From: Anaerolineales bacterium | GTDB taxonomy: Bacteria; Chloroflexota; Anaerolineae; Anaerolineales; Villigracilaceae | Direction of reading: 5' to 3' | Length of the DNA: 64,000 nucleotides | Assembly: GCA_016789305.1 (NCBI GenBank) | Contig: JAEURJ010000013.1 | Location: 672,566-736,565, forward strand | Shown: one piece after another, positions 1 through 7,181 of the stretch | How positions within the stretch are numbered: position 1 is the first letter of the stretch | Layout of the letters: the number at the start of each line of letters is the position of its first letter | Notes under the pieces: generated by a model | Database searches by the model: none | What the model saw: only the letters and a program-made list of their open reading frames with translations | Told to the model about the DNA's origin: nothing | Position numbers and translations under genes: made by a program

Positions 1-1748
1 TCACGGTTTGAGCGCACCAGGCTGACGATGACGGCTTCCTTCTCGCGGCCTTGGAATCCGTCAACGCTGTCGATCTCGACCTCCAGCTTTAGTTTTTCCC
101 GCAATAGCTTAACTTGGGCAGAATACGGGGAAATCACGGCAATTTGCGAAGCGTGTAAGCCAGATTCGAGCAAAATATTCACTTTTTTGATCACCAACTC
201 CGCTTCGAGCGGATTCATGCGACTCTCGCCGTCGGGTTCGAGTTCTTCGTCGTAGCTGGCGCCTGCGGTGTCGATGAAGGTGATGGGAGTCGATGTCAGC
301 GGCGATGATGTTACTTGAGGCAGGTCAGATAACAGCGCGGTGCGAACCGCTTCGTCCGCTTGTAGATTTCCATCGTAAAAAAATTCAGAAGAAAAAGACA
401 TGATGTCCTGGTGCATTCGATATTGCACGTTGAGCATCCTGCTCCACCCGCCGTCCACGGCGGGGACGCCGTGGAGAGCTAATAAACGTTCCATCAAACT
501 GATGTTGAAGCCGCCGCGAATTGCTTCGGGCGAAAGCACGGTGGGCGGCAGTTGTTGATGATCGCCTGCGAAGACGATGCGCTTTGCGAATTGCAGCGGA
601 ATCCATGCGGCAGGTTCGGTCGTTTGGCTGGCTTCATCCATGATGCACCAATCGAATGTTTTTTCGCCGAACCGTTCACGATCCAGCCCCGTCACGGTGG
701 CGCACACCACGCGCGCCTTGCCGAGGATCATTTCAGTAATTTGATCTTCGATCTGACGCGCCTCGCGCAGCATATCCTTTGCTTCCTCGCGCATCGATTG
801 CTTCGCGCCGCGTTCGGGTTTCGCGCGCGTCCATTTGACCGCTTGATCGCGCAGCGCATACGCATCGCGCGTGAGTTTGTCTGCGATCTTCACATCGGGA
901 TGATTTTCAACAAGCAGGTCAAGCGTGTGTTCGCGCAAGGCGGGTGTCACGCGCGCAGGATGCCCGAGTCGAATCGCATTTTCATTCGCATCGATCAAGC
1001 GTTCCAATAAATTATCGACGGCCAAATTGCTGGATGCAACTGCCAAAACAGTTTCGCCCCTGCGCGTGATCTGACGGATTAATTCAACCAATGTCGTGGT
1101 CTTGCCCGTTCCCGGCGGCCCGTGGATGATCGCCACATCCTCCGCGCTCAAAGCAAACTGCACCGCTTCGATCTGCGATGGATTTAAATTTTTATTGAAG
1201 AGGTGAATCGGCTCGACTTTTTCGAAGACGGCCCCGACGTTGCCGATCAATACATCGCGAAGGATTTCTAGCCGTGACGAGACCGCGCTTCGTGCCGACT
1301 CCATCGCCTGCTTCTGTCGAAAGCGCGATATCTCATCTGGAGAACGGTCCAACCGAAACGTGGGCCGATCGGACTCTGTCTCAACGAATTGATTCAACGC
1401 GATTTGAATCGCATCCCTGCGAATTGCGCTGACGATTCCCCGCCATCCGCTTTCTGAATTCGATGAAGATGCGCCTTCTTCAGAAAGAATGACTGGACTT
1501 CCCACGCCGAGTCTTGTCCAAGGTAAGTGAAGAGTCTCATTGCGTTTGCCTAATCCCAAAAGAAAACGCCCACCAAGTCCGTACCCTTCTTCGCGAATGA
1601 CGAGATTAATGATGCTGTTGCCCGTCGCTTCCGCTTCTTTCGGAGAAAGCTTCGTGCGCTCGCGTAACGCCTCCTGTTTTTCCGCCTCGGCCTCGAGATC
1701 GAGCAGCAAAGATAGATTTCCAAAATATTCCGTTGGAGAAATTTTCAT
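1..1748 (-). CDS. SF1 DNA/RNA helicase, IGHMBP2/Upf1-like (partial, C-terminus off the left edge)
   Basis: Reading the minus strand from the ATG at 1748 gives an uninterrupted frame to base 1, about 582 residues. The helicase core is clear: Walker A IHGPPGTGKTTT near residue 208, Walker B DEASQ near residue 370, then FAGDHQQLPPT (motif III), NVQYRMH (motif IV) and VDGFQGREKEAVIVSLVRSN (motifs V/VI start) just before the edge. This order is that of superfamily 1B Upf1/IGHMBP2/DNA2-type 5'-3' helicases, which unwind nucleic acid using ATP. The first 190 residues would be the usual accessory domain before the core. Only the last part of the protein is missing. The cellular role cannot be told from the neighbours. 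Confidence 0.93.
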   Translation of the reverse strand, partial: MKISPTEYFGNLSLLLDLEAEAEKQEALRERTKLSPKEAEATGNSIINLVIREEGYGLGGRFLLGLGKRNETLHLPWTRLGVGSPVILSEEGASSSNSESGWRGIVSAIRRDAIQIALNQFVETESDRPTFRLDRSPDEISRFRQKQAMESARSAVSSRLEILRDVLIGNVGAVFEKVEPIHLFNKNLNPSQIEAVQFALSAEDVAIIHGPPGTGKTTTLVELIRQITRRGETVLAVASSNLAVDNLLERLIDANENAIRLGHPARVTPALREHTLDLLVENHPDVKIADKLTRDAYALRDQAVKWTRAKPERGAKQSMREEAKDMLREARQIEDQITEMILGKARVVCATVTGLDRERFGEKTFDWCIMDEASQTTEPAAWIPLQFAKRIVFAGDHQQLPPTVLSPEAIRGGFNISLMERLLALHGVPAVDGGWSRMLNVQYRMHQDIMSFSSEFFYDGNLQADEAVRTALLSDLPQVTSSPLTSTPITFIDTAGASYDEELEPDGESRMNPLEAELVIKKVNILLESGLHASQIAVISPYSAQVKLLREKLKLEVEIDSVDGFQGREKEAVIVSLVRSNR

Positions 1749-1767
1749 GGCGGGTTATTTTATCATC

Positions 1768-1800
1768 CTGTAGGGGCACAGCGACGCTGTGCCCCTACAG
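1768..1800. repeat. Perfect 33-bp palindrome, copy 1 of a dispersed family
   Basis: Two 16-base arms, CTGTAGGGGCACAGCG and its exact complement, flank a single A at 1784. It lies between two divergent genes. A second relative with the same design (TAGGG-CACAGCG core, one central base) is at 25396-25422, so this is probably a dispersed REP-like palindrome rather than a private operator of the neighbouring toxin-antitoxin genes. Confidence 0.85.
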
Positions 1801-1802
1801 GA

Positions 1803-1808
1803 TATAAT
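1803..1808 (+). promoter_or_regulatory. -10 box (TATAAT), leaderless start
   Basis: A consensus TATAAT ends exactly six bases before the ATG at 1815, and no Shine-Dalgarno sequence lies between. Transcription would begin at or next to the A of the start codon. No convincing -35 box is seen; the palindrome occupies that place. Confidence 0.6.
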
Positions 1809-1814
1809 CATCGA

Positions 1815-2084
1815 ATGTCTTCCCTTCTATTTCGCGCCCATGCGGTGCAAAGAATGTTCGAACGCGAGATCTCCGTGGGCAGGGTCCGCAAGGCGTTGGA
1901 AACTGCCGATGTCATCGAGGATTATTCCTCCGAAATGCCCGAGCCCAGCAGACTGCTTTTTGGCCAGCAAGGCAAACGTGCTTTTCATGTAGTGACTTCA
2001 GAAAGCGATTTGCAGACCACCATCATTACCGTGTATCTTCCCTCCGCAGATAAATGGAAAAAAGATTCGCGGAGCCGCCGATGA
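1815..2084 (+). CDS. DUF4258-like protein, probable toxin of a type II toxin-antitoxin pair
   Basis: This is an 89-residue basic protein beginning MSSLLFRAHAVQRMFERE. The pattern of an early His/Arg-rich helix (HAVQRMFER) followed by IEDY...RLLFG, RAFHVV and TTIITVY strands resembles the DUF4258/RelE-like small toxins. Its last codons overlap the start of the next gene in an ATGA junction, and that gene encodes a YgiT-type zinc-finger protein, the usual partner of such toxins. The start is supported by a TATAAT box six bases upstream. The toxin function, probably RNase-like, is inferred from the family and the pairing. Confidence 0.75.
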   Translation: MSSLLFRAHAVQRMFEREISVGRVRKALETADVIEDYSSEMPEPSRLLFGQQGKRAFHVVTSESDLQTTIITVYLPSADKWKKDSRSRR

Positions 2085-2302
2085 TCTGCCTCGTATGCCG
2101 CAAGGCGCAGCTCATGGATGGACTTGTCTCGATCAATTTTGAACGCGACGAGTTCAAGGCTGTGATCAACCTTGTCCCTGCACAGGTATGTCCCGCATGT
2201 GGGGAAGCCTATCTCGCTGAAGAGGTAACGGAAGAAGTATTGAGTCAGGCAGAGAACCTATCCTACGAAGGCATGTTGGACATCGCTCAGGATTACGCAT
2301 GA
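2081..2302 (+). CDS. YgiT-type zinc-finger protein, probable antitoxin
   Basis: The 73-residue protein starts MICLVCRKAQ at the ATG of the ATGA overlap; an in-frame ATG at 2054 lies inside the toxin gene and is less likely. Two Cys-x2-Cys pairs (CLVC near the start and CPAC around residue 45) match the zinc-binding N-terminal half of MqsA/YgiT antitoxins. The end (EEVTEEVLSQAENL...YA) is short, and the C-terminal HTH of full-length MqsA is absent, so autoregulation by this protein alone is uncertain. Translational coupling in order toxin-antitoxin, as in mqsRA, supports a type II system. Confidence 0.75.
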   Translation: MICLVCRKAQLMDGLVSINFERDEFKAVINLVPAQVCPACGEAYLAEEVTEEVLSQAENLSYEGMLDIAQDYA

Positions 2303-3390
2303 GAAAATTTATTCTTCTTTTATCGTTGGCATTGACCGCCTGCAGCTCTGTATCTTCCGCGCCCACGGCCACACTCCCTCCGCCAAATATCACCATTATC
2401 CCAGCCACGGCGACTCCCAGCATTACGCCTTCGCCTACAGCCACAATGACGATGAATCAAGCGTTGCAACCGTTCACCATCGATGGCTTGCGGTCTCATG
2501 ATTTCAAAAGCGGAACATTGCTCCTTGGTGAAGTATTACTGGAGACCGATGACTTCATCCGTTACCCGATCACATATCCCAGCGACGGATTGACCATCAC
2601 TGGGATATTGCAGGTGCCGAAGACCGGTACGCCGCCATATCCCGTCATTGTGATGAATCACGGTTTCTTCTCTCGTTATGTCTACTATTCTGGTGATGGC
2701 ACAGACCGCGCCGCAGAATTTCTCAATCGCCGCGGCTATCTCACCGTCTCTTCCGATTATCGCAGCTGGGGAGAAGCGGAAGCAGGAGAGAGTCTGTTCT
2801 ATTCCGGTCAGGTCATCGATGTGATCAATTTAATGAACGCGGTCTCCACCTATAAACTCGCCGATCCCGAACGCATCGGCATGTGGGGACACAGTATGGG
2901 CGGCGGCATCACCTTGAAAGTTCTTGCAGTTGATGAACGCGTCAAAGCCGCAGTGTTGTACTCAACCGTTAGCGGTGATTTTGAAGACATCATCGGGCGC
3001 TGGGGAACAGGCTGTCTTGGTGACATTCTTGAGGGCGAAGCGACCGTCGGCTGCAACTCGTCCGATGTCATTCCGCTTGACCTGCCACAGGATTTGATTG
3101 ATGCTTATTTCAAGGGATCCGAAGACCCGATGATCTTGAAGTCCGTTTCGCCGATCTATTATTTGAAATATGTCACGGCGCCGGTGCAGATCAATTACGG
3201 CACAGAGGACGGCAAGGTGATGTCTGGCACGCCGCCCGAATGGTCAAAGGAGTTGTATCAGGCCTTCCAGAATGCGGATAAGGAAGCCTATCTCATCGGC
3301 GTCGAAGGGGAGGAACATTCCTTTAAATACGATGCCTGGTTCCACTTTATGGAACGCTCCGCGCAGTTCTTTGATAAATACGTTCGATAG
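2299..3390 (+). CDS. Alpha/beta-hydrolase lipoprotein (dienelactone hydrolase/prolyl oligopeptidase-like)
   Basis: The 363-residue protein opens with a lipoprotein signal peptide ending in the lipobox LTAC (Cys15). A Pro/Thr-rich linker follows to about residue 55, so the enzyme should sit outside the membrane on a tether. The hydrolase fold is shown by MNHGFFS (oxyanion region, near 119), GMWGHSMGGG with the nucleophile Ser199, an Asp in NYGTEDG near 300, and His in GEEHSF near 341. The substrate is unknown; the family hydrolyses esters or peptides. Its ATG overlaps the antitoxin stop codon (ATGA), so it may be cotranscribed with the toxin-antitoxin pair, an unusual arrangement. Confidence 0.88.
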   Translation: MRKFILLLSLALTACSSVSSAPTATLPPPNITIIPATATPSITPSPTATMTMNQALQPFTIDGLRSHDFKSGTLLLGEVLLETDDFIRYPITYPSDGLTITGILQVPKTGTPPYPVIVMNHGFFSRYVYYSGDGTDRAAEFLNRRGYLTVSSDYRSWGEAEAGESLFYSGQVIDVINLMNAVSTYKLADPERIGMWGHSMGGGITLKVLAVDERVKAAVLYSTVSGDFEDIIGRWGTGCLGDILEGEATVGCNSSDVIPLDLPQDLIDAYFKGSEDPMILKSVSPIYYLKYVTAPVQINYGTEDGKVMSGTPPEWSKELYQAFQNADKEAYLIGVEGEEHSFKYDAWFHFMERSAQFFDKYVR

Positions 3391-3422
3391 CAAAACTTTT
3401 ATCACTGGATCGGAAACCAAAT

Positions 3423-5891
3423 TTGAAAAAAGCATATATCCCTTTAACAGTACTCTTGATAACATTTTTATTTCTGACATCTTGCAGCATGCGCGAGTCA
3501 AGTGTTGCTGCAACAACACCAACACCTGACGCTGTTGCAGCTTCTCCCTTTGATGGAGAGTGGAGTGGGGAAGGGGAGACAACGGATGGCAAGTCTTTTT
3601 CCATAAAATTCTCCATTGCAGAAGGAAAGTTATCCGGCATTCTGTACACCTTCGTTGGTACGGATGGAATTCCCTGCACCGCCATCGAATATGGACAAAT
3701 TGATAAAAAGTCTCAAAAGTTGATCGTTGATGATCAATTTTTTGAGACTTTGGGCGAAAATCTCGTGATTTCCGCTGATTTTGATAGCATGTCAACTTCT
3801 TCAGGTCAAATGACTGTCCACTGGCATGATCGTCAGCCGCGCTGTAATGGCGATTATGTGGTCGATTGGAAAGCAGAGAAGCATGAAAGGCAGGCTGCTC
3901 AAACAGCACAGGGTAATCCCAATGCACCGAATGCCTTCGAAACCTTTTTACAAATTTTGATCTTTGGCCTTTCCAACGGTGCAGTGCTTGCACTGAATGC
4001 CATCGGCGTGACGTTGATCTATGGAACGGTCCGCACGTTGAATCTTGCACACGGCGATGTCTTTGCTCTGACCACGGCACTTGTCACTTCGATTGTCAAT
4101 CTCGTTGGTATACAACAGAACTGGCCGCCGTTGCAGATCATCGGCTCGTTATTACCTGTATTCCTTGCTGCCATTACATTGGGTGCAATCCTAAGCATGG
4201 GCGTGGAAAAGTTCGGCTTCGCTCCCTTCCGCGGACATTCCACTTTAGCTCCGCTCATTGCAACACTTGGCATTTCTTTCATTTTATTTCAAGGTGCGCT
4301 CGTTTGGCGCACGTTTCAAGGTTCATGGATTCCCGGTGAGCATCGCAGTGTGCCAGGTCTGCCTGAAGTCCCAACCGACGGCATTCCCTCGTTCCTGCCT
4401 GAGATTAATTTAATTAAATCACTCGGTTTGCCGTTCAACATCATCATTCGCTTTAGTGATGTCTTCGTCGTGCTGATGGCTGTCTTGCTAGTGGCTTTGG
4501 CCAATTGGTATATCCAAAGCACGAAGACAGGCAAAGCCATTCGTGCTGTATCGCAAAACTCGCAAATGGCACAGATACTCGGAGTCAATGTCAACCAAAC
4601 CATTCGTCGTGCCTTTGCATTGGGCGGCGCGTTTGCGGGTGCTGCTGGCTTTATCTTCGCCATATATTATGGAAGACCTTTTGGTTCTCACGGCGCACAA
4701 AGCGGACTCTTCGCGTTCATGGCTGCATTGCTTGGCGGCATTGGCAATCCATTCGGCGCTTTGTCCAGCGGATTGTTGATCGGTGTGTTTTCTTCGTTGA
4801 GCGATTACTATCTCGCCGCACAATGGACTCCCGCCTTGCTGTTGGCATTGCTTGTCCTTCTCTTTGCATGGAAACCCACGGGATTTTCCGCAAGTGAATC
4901 ATCATCCGAATCTGCGACAGTGCGTGATTCTGTTATTTTGACTGCCCCCGTTCAGGGGTCCGTGGTGAGGCGTTGGTTTTTCATCCCGCTGATTTTGCTT
5001 GCGTTGCTTCCGCTGGGCATGACGAGCGGTCAGATCATCCTGCGCATCGCATGCATCTTTATCATTCTTTCGCTTGGGTTGAATTTGGCGCTCGGCGTGG
5101 CCGGCCTGCTCGATCTAGGCTTTGCCGCGAGCTTTGGTTTTGCTGCGTATCTCACTGCTGCTTTTACCGGTAAATATGATTTCACGTTTGTCTTGTTGTT
5201 TGGCATTTGTGCGGGTGTGTTCCTTGGCTGGATTAAAGGTGGTTTGGCGCGACGATTGCGAAGTGATTTTTTTGCTGTTGCGACTCTTGCCTTTGGATTA
5301 TTGATCCGCCAGGTGATCGTGATTTTGGATGGGATGGGTGGGCGTGGCGGAATTCCTGCGCCTCATTTCTTAACTGTGAACCTGATCGGGCAATCCGAAA
5401 AATACTATCTAGTCCTTGTCATTGCGACTCTGGCCGCATGGGCAAGCCACCAATTGATCACCGCGCGCACCGGCCGTTCATGGATCGCGATGAGTGAGGA
5501 TGAAACGGCTGCATTGTCATTAGGCGTGGACGTGGGACGAGCGCGCGCGAATGCGTTGATCTTGAGTTCCGCTTTGGCAGGCATCGCAGGTGTGCTGTAT
5601 GCCAGCACGTTGTCATTTGTCGAACCAGATCTCATGGCCTTCCATGTCTCCACGATGATCCTGACGATGGTGATCCTTGGCGGGGCAGGGAATGTGACCG
5701 GCGCGATCATCGGCGCGGTGGTCATCATTTTGTACGACAAAATGTTTGTGCCGCAGCTTGCCGATTGGCTGGCGTTGATCTGGCCGGCCAATGCCGCGAT
5801 TGGGTCCGTACCTGATATTCGAGGCGCAAGTTTTTTCAACTTCGGTATTGCCTTGTATCTGACTGTCTTCTTCCGGGCAAAAAGAAAGTGA
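3423..5891 (+). CDS. Fused lipoprotein-like domain + LivH + LivM branched-chain amino acid ABC permease
   Basis: This 822-residue protein starts at a TTG (MKKAYIPL). Residues 1-21 are a lipoprotein signal with lipobox LTSC. Residues 40-150 form a beta-rich extracellular domain (starting FDGEWSGEGE). Residues about 170-480 are a LivH-type permease, with ALNAIGVTLIYG and NLAHGDVFAL. Residues about 500-815 are a LivM-type permease, with SLGLNLALGVAGLLDLGF and MTMVILGGAGNVTGA. LivH and LivM are normally two separate polypeptides that form the membrane channel for a LivJ/LivG/LivF system. Here both are one chain with a lipid-anchored head. No liv binding protein or ATPase gene lies nearby, so those partners must be elsewhere. 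The substrate class, hydrophobic amino acids or amides, is inferred from the family. Confidence 0.88.
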   Translation: MKKAYIPLTVLLITFLFLTSCSMRESSVAATTPTPDAVAASPFDGEWSGEGETTDGKSFSIKFSIAEGKLSGILYTFVGTDGIPCTAIEYGQIDKKSQKLIVDDQFFETLGENLVISADFDSMSTSSGQMTVHWHDRQPRCNGDYVVDWKAEKHERQAAQTAQGNPNAPNAFETFLQILIFGLSNGAVLALNAIGVTLIYGTVRTLNLAHGDVFALTTALVTSIVNLVGIQQNWPPLQIIGSLLPVFLAAITLGAILSMGVEKFGFAPFRGHSTLAPLIATLGISFILFQGALVWRTFQGSWIPGEHRSVPGLPEVPTDGIPSFLPEINLIKSLGLPFNIIIRFSDVFVVLMAVLLVALANWYIQSTKTGKAIRAVSQNSQMAQILGVNVNQTIRRAFALGGAFAGAAGFIFAIYYGRPFGSHGAQSGLFAFMAALLGGIGNPFGALSSGLLIGVFSSLSDYYLAAQWTPALLLALLVLLFAWKPTGFSASESSSESATVRDSVILTAPVQGSVVRRWFFIPLILLALLPLGMTSGQIILRIACIFIILSLGLNLALGVAGLLDLGFAASFGFAAYLTAAFTGKYDFTFVLLFGICAGVFLGWIKGGLARRLRSDFFAVATLAFGLLIRQVIVILDGMGGRGGIPAPHFLTVNLIGQSEKYYLVLVIATLAAWASHQLITARTGRSWIAMSEDETAALSLGVDVGRARANALILSSALAGIAGVLYASTLSFVEPDLMAFHVSTMILTMVILGGAGNVTGAIIGAVVIILYDKMFVPQLADWLALIWPANAAIGSVPDIRGASFFNFGIALYLTVFFRAKRK

Positions 5892-5900
5892 TCCAATCGC

Positions 5901-5929
5901 TTGACGCATGAGCAGGTATGAAATAAAAT
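5901..5929 (+). promoter_or_regulatory. Sigma70-type promoter of the RIO-kinase leader
   Basis: TTGACG at 5901-5906, a 17-base spacer, and TAAAAT at 5924-5929. Transcription should begin near 5936, about 40 bases before the leader ORF at 5975. Confidence 0.65.
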
Positions 5930-5974
5930 CACAAAAGCTATTCAAAATTCATCATTGAAAGGAGGCACGAAAAA

Positions 5975-6043
5975 ATGACATCCATCTTGAAATCCACCCA
6001 ACTTGTATTCACTGCGCCTCCTGGATGTGTTTGTTCTGCATAG
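5975..6043 (+). CDS. 22-codon leader peptide of the RIO-kinase attenuator
   Basis: A strong Shine-Dalgarno AAAGGAGG (5958-5965) stands nine bases before an ATG that opens a 22-residue ORF beginning MTSILKSTQ and ending TAPPGCVCSA. The ORF is followed by an intrinsic terminator (6066-6102) and then by the RIO-kinase gene. The Ala-Pro-Pro codons (6014-6022) contain GCCTCCT, which is complementary to AGGAGGC of the SD (5960-5966). Shifted by three bases, TGCGCCT (6013-6019) is complementary to AGGCGCA in the terminator's 5' arm (6073-6079). This is a leader-peptide attenuator layout; the peptide itself probably has only a cis role. Confidence 0.7.
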   Translation: MTSILKSTQLVFTAPPGCVCSA

Positions 6044-6065
6044 CCCTTTTTGCTATTTGCATATC

Positions 6066-6102
6066 AAACCGCAGGCGCAAACGCCCTGCGGTTTTTCTTT
6101 TA
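6066..6102 (+). terminator. Intrinsic terminator/attenuator before the RIO kinase
   Basis: AAACCGCAG pairs with CTGCGGTTT, extended by GCG/CGC across a one-base bulge, with a CAAA loop and a TTTTTCTTTTT tail. Its 5' arm includes AGGCGCA (6073-6079), which can instead pair with the end of the leader ORF and so open the terminator. Confidence 0.85.
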
Positions 6103-6157
6103 ATGCTCGGGGCAGCAGCCAACCGATTGTTCTGTTTACAAAAAGGTGTTCGATACA

Positions 6158-7117
6158 ATGAATCAATTATCTGAGTTTTTTGAAGAACTCGACGACTCTG
6201 CAGATGAAGCATCGAGTCATGCGCAGAAGCGTGTATCTCAAAGACGCGAATCGCAGAAGCGTGAAATGGAAGCGAAGCTGTTCATCCGCGCGCAGGAAAT
6301 TTCGCGTGAGTTCCAGTTTACCTACAAGGCTGCCCGTTTCGAAGAGGCATGGCTGCTCGACTCGCTTGTGGAGTTTGCCGAGCAGGAGTGGGTTTCTGAC
6401 GTGCTGCGAAAAGTTAAAGGCGGCAAGGAGGCCTCGGTCTACCTGTGCAAGGCTGGCCCGGAAATCCCGTCCGCTGAGTGGGTGGCGGTCAAGGTGTATC
6501 GCCCTCAAATGCTGCGGAATTTGCGCAACGATGCCATGTACCGAGCTGATCGCGCCGATCTCGACGAAAGAGGTCATCAGGTGACCGATAAACGTCAACT
6601 GCGCGCCATGCATAAGAAAACTGAATATGGCCGCGAACTGCTGCATCAATCCTGGATCGCTTATGAATTCACATCTTTGCAAATGCTTCATGAAGCTGGG
6701 GCGGATGTGCCCGTGCCATATACAATGGCCAATAATGCCATTTTGATGGAATTCATCGGTGACGAAGCCATGTCTGCACCCGCGTTGAGTGAAGTGGATC
6801 TGGAAAAATCGGAAGCTGTCACTTTATTTGAACGGGTGATGCGTAATCTGGATATTTTGCTCTCCCACGATCGTATTCACGGAGATCTTTCCGCCTATAA
6901 TATTTTGTACTGGAATGGCGATATTACCCTGATCGATTTTCCACAAGTGGTCTCGCCGAAGATCAATCGAAATGCTTTCAAAATATTCTCGCGGGACGTG
7001 ATACGGGTCTGCGATTACTTCATCAAGCAGGGAATGAAACTTGATCCTGCAAAGATCGCGGATGATCTATGGAATTCAAGAGGATTTCCATCGTTCGAGC
7101 CGCAAGACCTTGAATAA
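6158..7117 (+). CDS. RIO1-family serine protein kinase/ATPase
   Basis: The protein of about 319 residues begins MNQLSEFFEELDD. An in-frame GTG at 6146 is an alternative start. A charged helical N-terminus of about 85 residues precedes the RIO fold: glycine-poor nucleotide loop KVKGGKEASVYLCK, WVAVKVYRP with the ATP-binding Lys, catalytic loop IHGDLSAYNIL, and metal-binding IDFPQ in place of DFG. HGDLSxxN and DFPQ are specific to RIO kinases. RIO proteins in eukaryotes and archaea act in small ribosomal subunit maturation; the bacterial role is little known. The gene sits behind a leader-peptide attenuator, suggesting that its expression responds to translation status. A strong terminator closes the unit. 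Confidence 0.92.
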   Translation: MNQLSEFFEELDDSADEASSHAQKRVSQRRESQKREMEAKLFIRAQEISREFQFTYKAARFEEAWLLDSLVEFAEQEWVSDVLRKVKGGKEASVYLCKAGPEIPSAEWVAVKVYRPQMLRNLRNDAMYRADRADLDERGHQVTDKRQLRAMHKKTEYGRELLHQSWIAYEFTSLQMLHEAGADVPVPYTMANNAILMEFIGDEAMSAPALSEVDLEKSEAVTLFERVMRNLDILLSHDRIHGDLSAYNILYWNGDITLIDFPQVVSPKINRNAFKIFSRDVIRVCDYFIKQGMKLDPAKIADDLWNSRGFPSFEPQDLE

Positions 7118-7160
7118 ACAAAGAGGCCGTCATCTTTGAAGTGACGGCCTCTTTGTTTTA
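7117..7160. terminator. Strong intrinsic terminator after the RIO kinase
   Basis: Stem of about 17 pairs, AAACAAAGAGGCCGTCA against TGACGGCCTCTTTGTTT, with a short loop and T-rich end. A/T tracts on both sides would let it act in both directions. Confidence 0.85.
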
Positions 7161-7169
7161 GAGCAATGA

Positions 7170-7175
7170 TAAAAT
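7170..7175 (+). promoter_or_regulatory. -10 box (TAAAAT), leaderless start
   Basis: TAAAAT ends six bases before the ATG at 7182 with no SD between, right after the preceding terminator. Confidence 0.5.
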
Positions 7176-7181
7176 TCTGCT

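Noticed and set aside
1768..1800. Palindrome as operator of the toxin-antitoxin pair
   Set aside because: A close relative lies between two ABC exporter genes, so it is better explained as a dispersed repeat.
3244..4080. 278-residue minus-strand ORF opposite the hydrolase and LivHM genes
   Set aside because: Its translation is His/Arg/Gln-rich without domain features, and both underlying plus-strand genes are clear.
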